NCBI RefSeq assembly: GCF_008693105.1
Contig: NZ_VXKK01000042.1
Coordinates: 186,001-250,000, forward strand
Length of the DNA: 64,000 nucleotides
Source: Corynebacterium flavescens
GTDB taxonomy: Bacteria > Actinomycetota > Actinomycetes > Mycobacteriales > Mycobacteriaceae
Direction: 5' to 3'
Shown: in pieces, positions 1-8,387 of the stretch
How the letters are laid out: each line of letters starts with the position of its first letter
How positions within the stretch are numbered: the stretch's first letter is position 1
Notes under the pieces: model-generated
Told to the model about the DNA's origin: nothing
The model's input: the letters and a program-made list of their open reading frames with translations, nothing else
Databases searched by the model: none
Position numbers and translations under genes: made by a program

Positions 1-140
1 AGGTCCACGTAGTAGTCCGCCTCCTTGCCGGAGGACAAGGTGACCTTGCCATAAACCACGGCGAGTTCCTTGACCAGCTCCGCGAGCCGGGCCTTGTCTT
101 GCAGATCCTGCGGGTCTTGCTTGCCCTGTTCCAGACTCAT
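1..140 (-). CDS. pyrE: Orotate phosphoribosyltransferase, N-terminal part (cut by window edge)
   Basis: Only the first 46 codons lie in the window. They read MSLEQGKQ..., then a conserved block GKVTLSSGKEADYYVDL that matches the N-terminal signature of orotate phosphoribosyltransferases (G-x-x-T-L-x-S-G-K-x-x-x-Y-Y). The enzyme joins orotate to PRPP to give OMP in cytosolic pyrimidine synthesis. The ATG is followed at once by coding sequence of normal composition. Next to a sulfurtransferase and clpB this fits the corynebacterial pyrE neighbourhood. The family call is good; the rest of the protein cannot be checked here. Confidence 0.85.
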   Translation of the reverse strand, partial: MSLEQGKQDPQDLQDKARLAELVKELAVVYGKVTLSSGKEADYYVD

Positions 141-191
141 GGTGATGCGCTCCTTGAAAGTGATGGTCCTAAACCGTTGCCTTATAGCATT

Positions 192-1400
192 CTATTCTTC
201 CGTCCGGCCATCCCCGAAAATGGAGGAACCCTTAGGCAGCTTGCGCGGCAGTCGCGCCCGGGATCCATCGGGCCGGGGATGCTCGCGCCCATCCGCAATG
301 GCATCAACCTCGTCCGCGCCTAAGGCAGTGTGCTTGGCGATGTCCCCCCGAGCATCACTGCGCACCCTACTAGGCAGCTCCAGCGGCTCTTCCGGGCGCA
401 GGATGGGCGGCTGGGATACTGCCTCACCTCGCGGGGCTACCAGCCGTGGGCCCGTGGGCTCTGGGGCGGGCGGCGGCGGGATAAGGCGGGTGGGATCCAT
501 GTCATCGACGTGCAGGATGTGGCCTGCGGTAGAACGCGGGGGGAGGACGCGGGCGACATCGCCAAGCAGGGCCAAAGGCGCCAACATCTGCTCCCACTGC
601 GGGCTGCGCGCCGCCTTCGCGGTCTGCGCAAGCACCCACTCGGATTCCATCCACACCGCGGTGACCTCGGCGGGGAGCATCTCTAGGGCCACGGGCACGC
701 GCTGATCAATCATGCGCTGCGCCACCGCGACCTCAGTGGAAAAGACCTCAAAGCCCGCCAACTCGCGCACCGGAAGCAAGTCCGCAGAGGGCTCATTTCC
801 TGAGTTCCCAGAATCCTCTGCAATCTCCACACGCCGAAAGTCCACCACCGTATCGGAGGCAGCCCCCGTGCGTGCTGCCATGACACCCACCCCTCCGAGA
901 TCCGTCAGCACAATTTCGTGGCCAAAAGCATGGCCCACGACAATATCGCGCGGTGTAGCTCCACTAGCGGCAGCACCCCGCGTCCATTCCTCCGCGAGGT
1001 AGCTATCTTCCTTGAAGAACTCGAAGCCCTTGTGCTCTGCCCACTTTTTCTTCTCACGGCGCACTGCACCGGGCAGGCTGGGCAGGTGCGGATGCGGGCG
1101 CGAGCGCTCGGGCTCGGATTCAGGTTCTGTCGAAGGCTCGGGAGGAACCTCATCCTGGGACTTAGGTTGCTCAATTAATTCAGGATGTGGCTCCGGCTCT
1201 GCCTCTAGCGCTGGCTCTGATTCCGGTACAGCTTCATGCTTAACCGCGAACTCAGCCTCGGACTCGGCCACAGGTGCCGAGCTCGGAGCAGGGAGTGCTT
1301 CCTCAGCGCCTGCCTTGCGGCGCTTGGTGTCTACATAGAGCAGACCTACGCCGGCCACACCGACAATGAGCGCGAGGATAAGAATTAGAGAAGCCATCAT
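192..1400 (-). CDS. Conserved hypothetical membrane-anchored protein with acidic linker
   Basis: A 402-residue protein that I cannot assign to a named function. Residues 2-22 form one hydrophobic segment (LILILALIVGVAGVGLLYV) followed by TKRRK, so the protein is probably anchored by its N-terminus. Residues about 32-110 are a Glu/Pro/Ser-rich acidic linker with no predicted fold. The rest looks globular, with an aromatic and charged stretch (KKWAEHKGFEFFKEDSYLAEEW) and a beta-rich part around GHEIVLTDLGGVGVMAARTG. The C-terminal 60 residues are again Pro/Arg rich. It sits between pyrE and a sulfurtransferase gene, all on the minus strand. It may be an envelope-associated scaffold or binding protein; this is not established. 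Confidence 0.75.
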   Translation of the reverse strand: MMASLILILALIVGVAGVGLLYVDTKRRKAGAEEALPAPSSAPVAESEAEFAVKHEAVPESEPALEAEPEPHPELIEQPKSQDEVPPEPSTEPESEPERSRPHPHLPSLPGAVRREKKKWAEHKGFEFFKEDSYLAEEWTRGAAASGATPRDIVVGHAFGHEIVLTDLGGVGVMAARTGAASDTVVDFRRVEIAEDSGNSGNEPSADLLPVRELAGFEVFSTEVAVAQRMIDQRVPVALEMLPAEVTAVWMESEWVLAQTAKAARSPQWEQMLAPLALLGDVARVLPPRSTAGHILHVDDMDPTRLIPPPPAPEPTGPRLVAPRGEAVSQPPILRPEEPLELPSRVRSDARGDIAKHTALGADEVDAIADGREHPRPDGSRARLPRKLPKGSSIFGDGRTEE

Positions 1401-1460
1401 TCCCCAACATTAGTAAGCAGGACGCCCGTATGCACTGCCTACACGGCGTTTTGGGGACAA

Positions 1461-2327
1461 TTACTCCCCCACGCGGAAGCGATCCCCACGCTCAACGGGG
1501 TTTGCGGGGTCAGCTGACCACTGCGACCAGCCGCCCACGAAGTGGCGCAGGCCGTGGAAACCGGCATCCTCCAAGACGGCCAAAGCCAGCGCGGAGTGGT
1601 TGCCGGAACCGGAGTAGATGATGGCGTCCTTGACGTTTTCCGGGGTAAGGCCTGCATCCGCCAAGACCTGCAGATTCTCCTCGCGGGATTTCAAGGTGCG
1701 AATCCCGTCGTGGTGGAAGAACCGCTCGGGGACGTTGACCGCGCCGGGAATGTGACCGGCCTTCAGGTCGAGGTTCTCACGCCGCCCGGAGAAGCGATTC
1801 CGGGTCCGGGTATCGATGAGGAGCCCGCCATTCTCGCTGTACTCGCGGGCCTCCTCCAGGGTGGCAGTGGGCATGGAACCGGGGCGGACCTCGGCGTCCG
1901 TATTGACCACGAGGTTGCCCGGGCCAGTGAGGGTTTCAAACCCAAGATGTGCCCAGTACTTGAGCCCGCCGTTGAGGATGCGAACATCCTCGACACCGGC
2001 CCAGCGCAAGGTCCACCAGGCGCGGCCGGCGAATACGCCTCGACCCTCGTCATAGACCACTACCGGGCGGTTGCTGCGCAGCCCCCACTTTTCGAACCAG
2101 TTTTGAAGCTTGTCCGGATCGGGCAAAGGGTTGCGGCCTACCTTGGAACCAGGCAGGCCGACGAAGGCTTGGGCGGCGTCACTGTATTGCGCCGTGGGGA
2201 TGTGCATTGAGGAAAACTGGTTGTAGCTTTCGCCCTCTACTGGCTGCCAAAGGGAAGCCAAAAGCGTCAGGCGGTCGCCGTGGTGGATGGACTGTTGCAA
2301 CTCCTGCGGGGAGACCAAAATGCTCAT
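1461..2327 (-). CDS. Two-domain rhodanese-like sulfurtransferase lacking the catalytic Cys
   Basis: 288 residues with two tandem rhodanese domains, the layout of thiosulfate/3-mercaptopyruvate sulfurtransferases (SseA type). Family landmarks are HIPTAQYSD near residue 42, VVVYDEGRGVFAGRAWWTLRWAG in the first domain, and AGHIPGAVNVP plus FVGGWSQW in the second. The active-site loop, normally Y-C-G-S-G-x-x, reads YSGSGNHSA: residue 239 is Ser (codon TCC) where the persulfide-forming Cys should be. Known enzymes move sulfane sulfur to cyanide or thiols; this copy probably cannot do so by the usual route. The ATG at 2327 was chosen because the domain starts there and the upstream extension overlaps the next gene. 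It lies 23 bases after that gene and is likely co-transcribed. Confidence 0.85.
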   Translation of the reverse strand: MSILVSPQELQQSIHHGDRLTLLASLWQPVEGESYNQFSSMHIPTAQYSDAAQAFVGLPGSKVGRNPLPDPDKLQNWFEKWGLRSNRPVVVYDEGRGVFAGRAWWTLRWAGVEDVRILNGGLKYWAHLGFETLTGPGNLVVNTDAEVRPGSMPTATLEEAREYSENGGLLIDTRTRNRFSGRRENLDLKAGHIPGAVNVPERFFHHDGIRTLKSREENLQVLADAGLTPENVKDAIIYSGSGNHSALALAVLEDAGFHGLRHFVGGWSQWSADPANPVERGDRFRVGE

Positions 2328-2350
2328 GCCTACATAGTAGAGACGAATGC

Positions 2351-3403
2351 TCAATCGTGCGCGGCCAGAAGCCTGCGCGCGATGTCGGCTGCGGGCTCCT
2401 CTTTCGCATGCACAAAGCCGGTCCCGGCCCACAGATTGAGGTTCTCCGCATCGCCGCGCTCATTCGCCTCCTTGCGCAAACCTGCCGTCAAAAAGTGCAG
2501 CTGCGGGTAGAAACCCGGGGCCGAATCTGACAGAGCTGCGCTGAAACTATTCTCAATCGCGCGTGCCGGGCGTCCACTAAAGGCCCTGGTGATAACAGTC
2601 TCACGCCCGCCAAACTCCTCCAGCGCACGCCGGTGCGTCTTTTTGGTCCCTGCCTCCTGTGCATTCAGGAACAGCGTCCCAACCTGGACGCCGGTGGCCC
2701 CGGCGCGCAACAGGTTGCGCACATCGGCTGCGCCGCTCACGCCACCGCCCGCGATAATCGGCTTGCAGGAGATTCCTCGGGCGTATTCGACAAGCTCAAG
2801 CACAGACTCATTCGAGTCATCATCGACCCCGAACACCGTCGCGCGGTGTCCGCCCGCGTTCGGCCCTTGAATGCCGATGACATCCGCACCCGAGTCCACG
2901 ATGGCATCAATACCAGGCCTACTCGTGGCGTAGAAGATAACGAGCTTGCCCGCGGCGTGCACACGCTCAACAACCGCGGGTGCGGGATGAGCAAAAGTAA
3001 AAGACACGAAACTCGCCGCGGACGCACATACAATCTCGAGCTTCTCCTCAAAGGCATCATCGGACCAGATGGGTTCCGCTGGCACTAGCTCCGGGCTCAC
3101 CCCGCTGACCTCCAACACCCGGGCACGATAGTCAGAATATGCCTCCACATCGCACCTTGAGCCCTGCGGATCTGGAACAAAGAGATTCACTCCAAAAGGC
3201 AACTCGGAAGACTTCTCCAGGTAGCCCTGCAAATCTGCGATATCCGCCCGCAAAGATTCAGGGCTGAGATACCCCGCCGCCAGGAAAGGAAGACCACCGG
3301 CCCCGGCAACAGCAGCAGCAAGCCGCGGCGTGGAGGGACCCCCCGCCATCGGTGCAAGCACCAGGGGGCGCAGAAGCTTCTCGATCTCCTGTGCATTATT
3401 CAT
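2351..3403 (-). CDS. Nitronate monooxygenase (2-nitropropane dioxygenase family)
   Basis: A 350-residue FMN-binding TIM-barrel protein. The start LVLAPMAGGPSTPRLAAAV is the FMN phosphate-loop signature of nitronate monooxygenases, and GIQGPNAGGHRA matches the family G-x-E-A-G-G-H motif with Asn for Glu. Further on, IAGGGVSGAADVRNLLRAGATGVQVGTLFL is the second phosphate-binding strand pair. The family oxidises alkyl nitronates such as propionate 3-nitronate to aldehydes or oxoacids, a detoxification step in the cytosol. ATG 3403 was preferred over an upstream in-frame start because the family begins a few residues before LVLAPM. It probably forms a two-gene unit with the sulfurtransferase downstream. 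Confidence 0.88.
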   Translation of the reverse strand: MNNAQEIEKLLRPLVLAPMAGGPSTPRLAAAVAGAGGLPFLAAGYLSPESLRADIADLQGYLEKSSELPFGVNLFVPDPQGSRCDVEAYSDYRARVLEVSGVSPELVPAEPIWSDDAFEEKLEIVCASAASFVSFTFAHPAPAVVERVHAAGKLVIFYATSRPGIDAIVDSGADVIGIQGPNAGGHRATVFGVDDDSNESVLELVEYARGISCKPIIAGGGVSGAADVRNLLRAGATGVQVGTLFLNAQEAGTKKTHRRALEEFGGRETVITRAFSGRPARAIENSFSAALSDSAPGFYPQLHFLTAGLRKEANERGDAENLNLWAGTGFVHAKEEPAADIARRLLAAHD

Positions 3404-3413
3404 AGGTCTAGTC

Positions 3414-3644
3414 TCACGCACGTGGCCCTCCAGGTACCTCGTCACTTTTCATAAGCCAATTCTTCAATTCTTCTTCTGCATGTTCACAACCCCCTGGGTA
3501 GTTCCCGTCTAGTTCCCCAGCTACGGAATGGAATACCTTCTTGGCAAGAGCGCCAGCATGCTCAGGAGTAAGTGTCCCTTTTAGTTCGTCCAATGGGACA
3601 GAAAGGGTGACGTCGGGGCTCGGGCGAAAAGAATAAGACCGCAT
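3414..3644 (-). CDS. Small hypothetical protein (orphan)
   Basis: A 76-codon frame (MRSYSFRPSPD... ending KSDEVPGGPRA) just upstream of the nitronate monooxygenase gene. A TTG at 3677 would add 11 residues. Neither start has a clear Shine-Dalgarno sequence. The product is soluble with an amphipathic centre (PEHAGALAKKVFHSVAGELDG) and an acidic C-terminal helix (CEHAEEELKNWL). I do not recognise the family. The surrounding 450 bases are AT-richer than their neighbours, so this may be a recently gained or decaying segment. That it is a real gene is only moderately likely. Confidence 0.4.
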   Translation of the reverse strand: MRSYSFRPSPDVTLSVPLDELKGTLTPEHAGALAKKVFHSVAGELDGNYPGGCEHAEEELKNWLMKSDEVPGGPRA

Positions 3645-3680
3645 GTCAGGGGAATACACTCGGGGACTTGTTCCCAAAAT

Positions 3681-3875
3681 ATGAGATTCAAGTACAACGT
3701 TGCCGAAGAACCGGACTTTGAACTGGAAAGCCGCACTCTAGTCACGGAGGGTTCCACTGTGACCATTCCACTGTTTGCCTCATGGGATTCTAGTCACTAC
3801 GCAATGGTAGAGCTTAGAGCGCTCGCAGATAGCTTTTCTCACTGGATGAAGAGAACAGTCTATTTAAAACAGTAA
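3681..3875 (+). CDS. Small hypothetical protein (orphan)
   Basis: A 64-codon frame beginning MRFKYNVAEEPDFELES and ending MKRTVYLKQ, divergent from the small minus-strand ORF. It has no visible ribosome binding site and no membrane segment. It ends just before the hairpin that terminates clpB. The sequence looks like a folded alpha/beta peptide and could be a fragment of a larger protein. I cannot assign it, and it may be non-coding. Confidence 0.3.
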   Translation: MRFKYNVAEEPDFELESRTLVTEGSTVTIPLFASWDSSHYAMVELRALADSFSHWMKRTVYLKQ

Positions 3876-3876
3876 A

Positions 3877-3908
3877 CGAGGCGCAGACCTTAAAAGACCT
3901 GCGCCTCG
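3877..3908 (-). terminator. Intrinsic terminator of clpB
   Basis: A 10-bp perfect stem (CGAGGCGCAG paired with CTGCGCCTCG) with a 12-base loop lies 18 bases past the clpB stop codon. Read on the minus strand, the stem is followed by TTTACTGTTTT, which suits a rho-independent terminator for clpB. On the plus strand no T-run follows. Confidence 0.75.
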
Positions 3909-3925
3909 CGCGCTGTCCCAGAAAC

Positions 3926-6478
3926 CTAGGCGCTAAGCTCCAAAGACTCGGAGTCAGCAGCTACATCCACGTGGACGGTATCGCCGTCTACGATGTCGCC
4001 GGCCAGCAGCTTGCGGGCGAGTGCATCGCCGATGGCCTTCTGGATGAGCCGGCGCAACGGACGGGCACCATAGGCGGGATCGTATCCGCGCTCTGCCAGC
4101 CATGCCTTGGCTGCCTTGGTGACGTCCAAGGTGAGGCGGCGTCCGGTCAGGCGCTTGCCCAGCTCGCCGAGCTGGATGTCGACGATGCCTTCCAAGAGCT
4201 GCTCGGAGAGCGGCTCGAAGATGACCACGTCATCGAGACGGTTGATGAACTCGGGCTTGAAGTTGCGCTTGACGGCGTCCATGATCTCATCGTGGGTACC
4301 ACCGGCACCCAGGTTCGAGGTCAAGATGATCACCGTGTTGCGGAAGTCCACCGTGCGGCCCTGGCCGTCGGTCAGGCGGCCCTCATCAAGGACCTGCAGC
4401 AAGACGTCGAAGACGTCGGGGTGAGACTTTTCCACCTCGTCGAAAAGCACCAGCGTGTACGGGCGACGCCGTACTGCCTCGGTGAGCTGCCCGCCGGCAT
4501 CGTAACCAACGTATCCCGGAGGAGCACCGACGAGGCGGGCCACGGAGTGCTTCTCCCCATACTCGGACATATCGATGCGCACCATGGCGGATTCATCATC
4601 GAAGAGGAAGTCCGCCAAGGCCTTGGCCAGCTCAGTCTTGCCCACGCCGGTAGGACCTAGGAAGAGGAAGGAACCAGTCGGGCGATTGGGAGCAGAAACC
4701 CCGGCCCGGGCGCGACGCACGGCATCGGAGACCGCCTTGACGGCTTCCTTTTGCCCCACGACGCGCTTGCCCAGCTCGTCTTCCATGTGCAGCAGTTTCT
4801 GGGTCTCACCCTGCAGCATCTTGCCAGCCGGAATGCCGGTCCACGCCGAGACCACCTCAGCGATGGTATCGGGGGTGACCTCCTCCGTCAGCATGGAATT
4901 ATCCTTGGCATTGGCTGCTTCCTCTGCCTCAGACAATTCCTTCTCCAGCTCGGGGATACGTCCATAGCGCAGCTCAGAGGTCTTTTCATAGTCCCCGTCG
5001 CGCTCGGCGATCTCCGCCTGGCGCCGCAGATCCTCCAATTCCTCTTTGGCCTGCTGCACCTTGTCGATGGCCTGCTTCTCGTTAGCCCAGCGTGCCTTGA
5101 GCTCGCCGAGCTTCTCACGCTCATCCGCCAGCTCCTGCTGGAGCTTGGAGAGGCGTTCCTGGGAGGCGGCGTCCGATTCTTTCTTCAGCGCCAGCTCCTC
5201 GATCTCCATCCGGCGCACGGTGCGCTCGAGCTCGTCGATCTCCTGCGGCGAGGAGTCAATCTCCATGCGCAGGCGCGAGCCAGCCTCATCGACCAAGTCG
5301 ATAGCCTTGTCCGGCAGGAAGCGGTTGGTGATGTAGCGATTCGACAGCTCCGCTGCCGCCACCAGTGCCGAATCCATGATGCGTACACCGTGGTGCACCT
5401 CATAACGCTCCTTGAGCCCACGCAGAATGGCCACCGTGTCCTCCACGGAAGGCTCGGCTGCGTAGACCTGCTGGAAACGCCGCTCCAAGGCGGCATCCTT
5501 TTCGATGTACTTGCGGTACTCGTCCAAGGTGGTAGCACCGACGAGGCGCAGCTCGCCGCGGGCCAGCATGGGCTTAATCATGTTTCCGGCATCCATCGAA
5601 CCCTCGCCCGTGGCACCGGCGCCGACGATAGTGTGCAGCTCATCGATGAAGGTAATGATCTGGCCATCGGAGGCCTTGATCTCATCGAGAACAGCCTTGA
5701 GGCGCTCCTCGAACTCACCACGGTACTTTGCACCCGCGACCATTGAACCCAGGTCCAGGCTAATGAGCGTCTTGCCCTTCAGTGACTCCGGGACGTCGCC
5801 CGCCACGATGCGGCGGGCCAGCCCCTCGACGATGGCGGTTTTACCAACGCCAGGCTCACCGATGAGCACCGGGTTATTCTTGGTACGACGGCTAAGAACC
5901 TGCACCACGCGGCGGATTTCCTGATCACGGCCTATGACCGGATCGATCTTGCCTTCGCGGGCGCGGGCGGTGAGGTCGGTGGAGTACTTCTCCAAGGCCT
6001 GGAACTGATCCTCGGGGTTTTCGCTGGTGACCTTCGCGGCACCACGCACCGAGGGGAAGGCGCCCTTGAGGGCATCATACGTAGCCCCGCGGCTGGTTAA
6101 TAGCTCTGCGGCATCCGTCTTGGAACCGGCAATAGCTGCCAAGAGCACCTCGGTGGAGACATACTCGTCCCCCAGTTCCCCGGCCAGCTCTTGGGCGCGG
6201 GTGAGCACGTTGAGACCATCCCGGTTGAAGTTGGGATTGGCCATGTTGGAACCCTCGGCCTTGGGGTAGGCCTCGACTAATTTACGAGCCTCGGCCAAGA
6301 CGGTATCGGGATCGACTCCGGTGGCTTTGAGCACCGGTGCGGCGATGCCGTCTTTCTGGCTCAAGATAGCGACCAGCAAGTGGGCCGGCCGAATATCGGG
6401 ATTGCCATTAGCTGAAGCGGTCTGCAGGGCGTCCTGCAGAGCTTCTTGGGTTTTGGTTGTGGGATTAAATGCGTTCAT
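3926..6478 (-). CDS. clpB: ATP-dependent disaggregase ClpB
   Basis: 850 residues, the usual ClpB length. Order: N-terminal Clp-repeat domain (1-150, starting [12 protein letters not shown]), first AAA+ module with Walker A GEPGVGKT at 207-214, a long coiled-coil middle domain rich in Glu/Arg/Gln, and a second AAA+ module with GPTGVGKT at 608-615 and [12 protein letters not shown]. The hexamer threads aggregated proteins through its pore and works with DnaK, DnaJ and GrpE, all encoded in this window. ATG 6478 follows AAAGGAG by 8 bases; a longer reading to 6547 has no such site. Upstream lie a SigH-like promoter and an HspR operator, so induction by heat and thiol stress is expected. It is monocistronic, with its own terminator. 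Confidence 0.97.
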   Translation of the reverse strand: MNAFNPTTKTQEALQDALQTASANGNPDIRPAHLLVAILSQKDGIAAPVLKATGVDPDTVLAEARKLVEAYPKAEGSNMANPNFNRDGLNVLTRAQELAGELGDEYVSTEVLLAAIAGSKTDAAELLTSRGATYDALKGAFPSVRGAAKVTSENPEDQFQALEKYSTDLTARAREGKIDPVIGRDQEIRRVVQVLSRRTKNNPVLIGEPGVGKTAIVEGLARRIVAGDVPESLKGKTLISLDLGSMVAGAKYRGEFEERLKAVLDEIKASDGQIITFIDELHTIVGAGATGEGSMDAGNMIKPMLARGELRLVGATTLDEYRKYIEKDAALERRFQQVYAAEPSVEDTVAILRGLKERYEVHHGVRIMDSALVAAAELSNRYITNRFLPDKAIDLVDEAGSRLRMEIDSSPQEIDELERTVRRMEIEELALKKESDAASQERLSKLQQELADEREKLGELKARWANEKQAIDKVQQAKEELEDLRRQAEIAERDGDYEKTSELRYGRIPELEKELSEAEEAANAKDNSMLTEEVTPDTIAEVVSAWTGIPAGKMLQGETQKLLHMEDELGKRVVGQKEAVKAVSDAVRRARAGVSAPNRPTGSFLFLGPTGVGKTELAKALADFLFDDESAMVRIDMSEYGEKHSVARLVGAPPGYVGYDAGGQLTEAVRRRPYTLVLFDEVEKSHPDVFDVLLQVLDEGRLTDGQGRTVDFRNTVIILTSNLGAGGTHDEIMDAVKRNFKPEFINRLDDVVIFEPLSEQLLEGIVDIQLGELGKRLTGRRLTLDVTKAAKAWLAERGYDPAYGARPLRRLIQKAIGDALARKLLAGDIVDGDTVHVDVAADSESLELSA

Positions 6479-6551
6479 GTTTATAACTCCTTTTGTGTCT
6501 CCCTGGGAGTGGGTTGGATTGCCTCCTTCCCACTCTACGGGCTTCACTGGT

Positions 6552-6580
6552 TATAACGCACTAAAACTTGAGCGTATTCC
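6552..6580 (-). promoter_or_regulatory. SigH-type promoter of clpB
   Basis: On the minus strand the sequence reads GGAATA (6575-6580), 17 bases, then GTTATA, with CGTTATA at 6552-6558. This matches the actinobacterial SigH pattern GGAA(T/C)A-N16-19-GTT. SigH drives heat and oxidative stress genes in corynebacteria, and clpB is a known target class. The -35 box lies inside the HAIR operator, so HspR binding would block it. This is a sequence match, not a mapped start. Confidence 0.75.
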
Positions 6581-6587
6581 GCTCAGG
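6567..6587 (+). promoter_or_regulatory. HspR operator (HAIR element) upstream of clpB
   Basis: CTTGAGC, 7 bases, GCTCAGG: an inverted repeat with the spacing of the HAIR consensus CTTGAGT-N7-ACTCAAG and three mismatches in 14 positions. HspR is encoded in this window (18061-18465). The overlap with the SigH -35 box gives a simple repression mechanism. Confidence 0.8.
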
Positions 6588-6665
6588 TAGTAAAAAATCA
6601 CAACTTTCTTTAGCGCAGGACTATCAGGTTTTGGACACCCCACTGCTGAGGACTTAGTTGAGGAC

Positions 6666-7340
6666 TTAGTCGTTGCGGGCCTTACGTGCCAGATGGGTTC
6701 CCACGGCCTGAATACCCTGCACAACCACGATCAAGATGACGACAGTGGCCACAATCGCGACGGTGTCGAATTGCTGATAGCCATAGGAGACGGCTAGATC
6801 GCCTACTCCCCCTCCGCCGATAGTTCCGGCCATCGCGGTTGCAGAGATCAGCGTGACTGTCGAGGTGGTCAGCGCGAGAATAATGGATCCCCTAGCCTCC
6901 GGTAGCAAGAAGTAGCGGATTGTCTGTATTAACGTCGCCCCCATCGACTCGGCAGCCTCGAGGATTCCATCATCCACCTCAAGCACCGCCTGCTCGATGA
7001 GCCGGGCCATAAACGGGGCGATAAAGATGGTCAGGGGCACCAAAGCCGCTGTCGTGCCGATCGAGGTCCCCACCACTAGCCGGGTAAAAGGCACGATGGC
7101 AACCATCAGGATGATAAAGGGCAGGGAACGCACGGTGTTGACGAAGAAATTGACCACGTGAAAAAGCACGGGGCTAGGGCGCAGGCCGCTGGGCCGCGCC
7201 AAGACCAAGATCACCCCCAACGGGATCCCGCCGAGGGTTCCTAAAAAGAGCGAAATGCCCACCATGTACAGCGTCTGCCAGCCCGCCGTTGCGTACTGGT
7301 CGAGCCCGACCTTGGTATCAAGAATCTGCGTGATATCCAT
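6666..7340 (-). CDS. metI: Methionine ABC transporter permease MetI
   Basis: 224 residues with about five membrane helices and the permease coupling loop EAAESMGATLIQTIRYFLLPEA, the EAA motif that contacts the ATPase. Length and sequence fit the MetI family, the membrane part of the MetNIQ importer for D/L-methionine. The gene begins at 7340, where its ATG shares a base with the metN stop codon (TAATG), so the two are translationally coupled. A 12-base tandem duplication covers its stop codon. Confidence 0.92.
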   Translation of the reverse strand: MDITQILDTKVGLDQYATAGWQTLYMVGISLFLGTLGGIPLGVILVLARPSGLRPSPVLFHVVNFFVNTVRSLPFIILMVAIVPFTRLVVGTSIGTTAALVPLTIFIAPFMARLIEQAVLEVDDGILEAAESMGATLIQTIRYFLLPEARGSIILALTTSTVTLISATAMAGTIGGGGVGDLAVSYGYQQFDTVAIVATVVILIVVVQGIQAVGTHLARKARND

Positions 7341-8365
7341 TAGTTCAACACCTCCACATCAATGCCCGGCCGGGCATGCAGTAGCCCGAGGGCCTTGGTT
7401 TCGGCTCCCTTGCCCCCGCCAGGGTTGAGCCCGAGAACCATTGTTCCCACAGTCTCTCGGCGTAAGACCGCATCGGCGGCGTGCAGCAAGAAAACATCGA
7501 CCCCGCACCGGGTGAGGTCGCTGATGAGTCCCCGCGCGGAACCTCCGCGGTGAACCACTCGAACGACCGTCGAATACCGCCCCTCGGAGACCTCGTGTGC
7601 CACCGCGAGTGGCAAGCGCTGCGGGACAACGGTTTCTACAAAGCGTCGGCTCAGAGCGGCGCGGGGATGGCTGAACACCTCTGCCACCTCACCTTGTTCT
7701 ATGATGCGGCCGCCTTCCATCACCGCCACTTCATCGGCTATACGGGAGACCACACTAATCTCGTGGGTAATGATGATCACCGTAATTCCCAGCTCCTCGT
7801 TAACCTTTGTAATCAGATCGAGGATCTGGTTCGTTGTCAGAGGATCCAACGCGCTCGTCGGCTCATCGCACAGCAGCACCTTCGGATCGGTCACCAATGC
7901 ACGTGCGATGCCGACTCGTTGGCGCTGCCCCCCGGATAGCTGCTTGGGCAGGTAATCCGCACGATCCGCCAAACCAACGAGGCCCAGCACCTCCTGTACG
8001 CGCTTGGCGATGTCCCCCTTCTTGTACTTGGCCAGTATCAGTGGCATGGCCACATTCTGAGCCACGGTCTGGGTTGCCAGCAGATTGAAATGCTGAAAAA
8101 CCATAGAGACATCTCGGCGCAAAGAGCGCAGGCGCGCACTCTTCAGCGTGGAAACCTCTTGCCCCAAGACCACTACTTCCCCGGAGCTCGGCGACTCGAG
8201 GCCGTTGATGGTGCGTAGGAGAGTTGACTTGCCGGCCCCGCTGGTGCCCACGATGCCGAAGATCGCGCCGAGGGAGATCTCCAAGTTGATGGAGTCTAAA
8301 GCCAGCACTTCGCCCGACGTACTGGCGAAACGCTTGCTGAGATCATGGATTGTTATGGCTGACAT
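7340..8365 (-). CDS. metN: Methionine ABC transporter ATP-binding protein MetN
   Basis: 341 residues. Walker A GTSGAGKST, the signature LSGGQRQR and Walker B VLLCDEPTSALD are all intact. The last 90 residues (VVRVVHRGGSARGLISDLTRCGVDVFLLHAAD...) form the NIL domain that binds methionine on the cytoplasmic side and inhibits transport when the pool is full. This domain separates MetN from other ABC ATPases. It is the middle gene of metQ-metN-metI, 22 bases downstream of metQ. Confidence 0.94.
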   Translation of the reverse strand: MSAITIHDLSKRFASTSGEVLALDSINLEISLGAIFGIVGTSGAGKSTLLRTINGLESPSSGEVVVLGQEVSTLKSARLRSLRRDVSMVFQHFNLLATQTVAQNVAMPLILAKYKKGDIAKRVQEVLGLVGLADRADYLPKQLSGGQRQRVGIARALVTDPKVLLCDEPTSALDPLTTNQILDLITKVNEELGITVIIITHEISVVSRIADEVAVMEGGRIIEQGEVAEVFSHPRAALSRRFVETVVPQRLPLAVAHEVSEGRYSTVVRVVHRGGSARGLISDLTRCGVDVFLLHAADAVLRRETVGTMVLGLNPGGGKGAETKALGLLHARPGIDVEVLN

Positions 8366-8387
8366 TGTCTAAGTCCGACTACCCGCT

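Noticed and set aside
4751-5746. Long plus-strand ORFs inside clpB, and similar ones at 16813-17817, 49941-50987 and 54373-55329
   Set aside because: They are antisense frames of well-identified genes and show no family motif; long shadows are expected in high-GC DNA.
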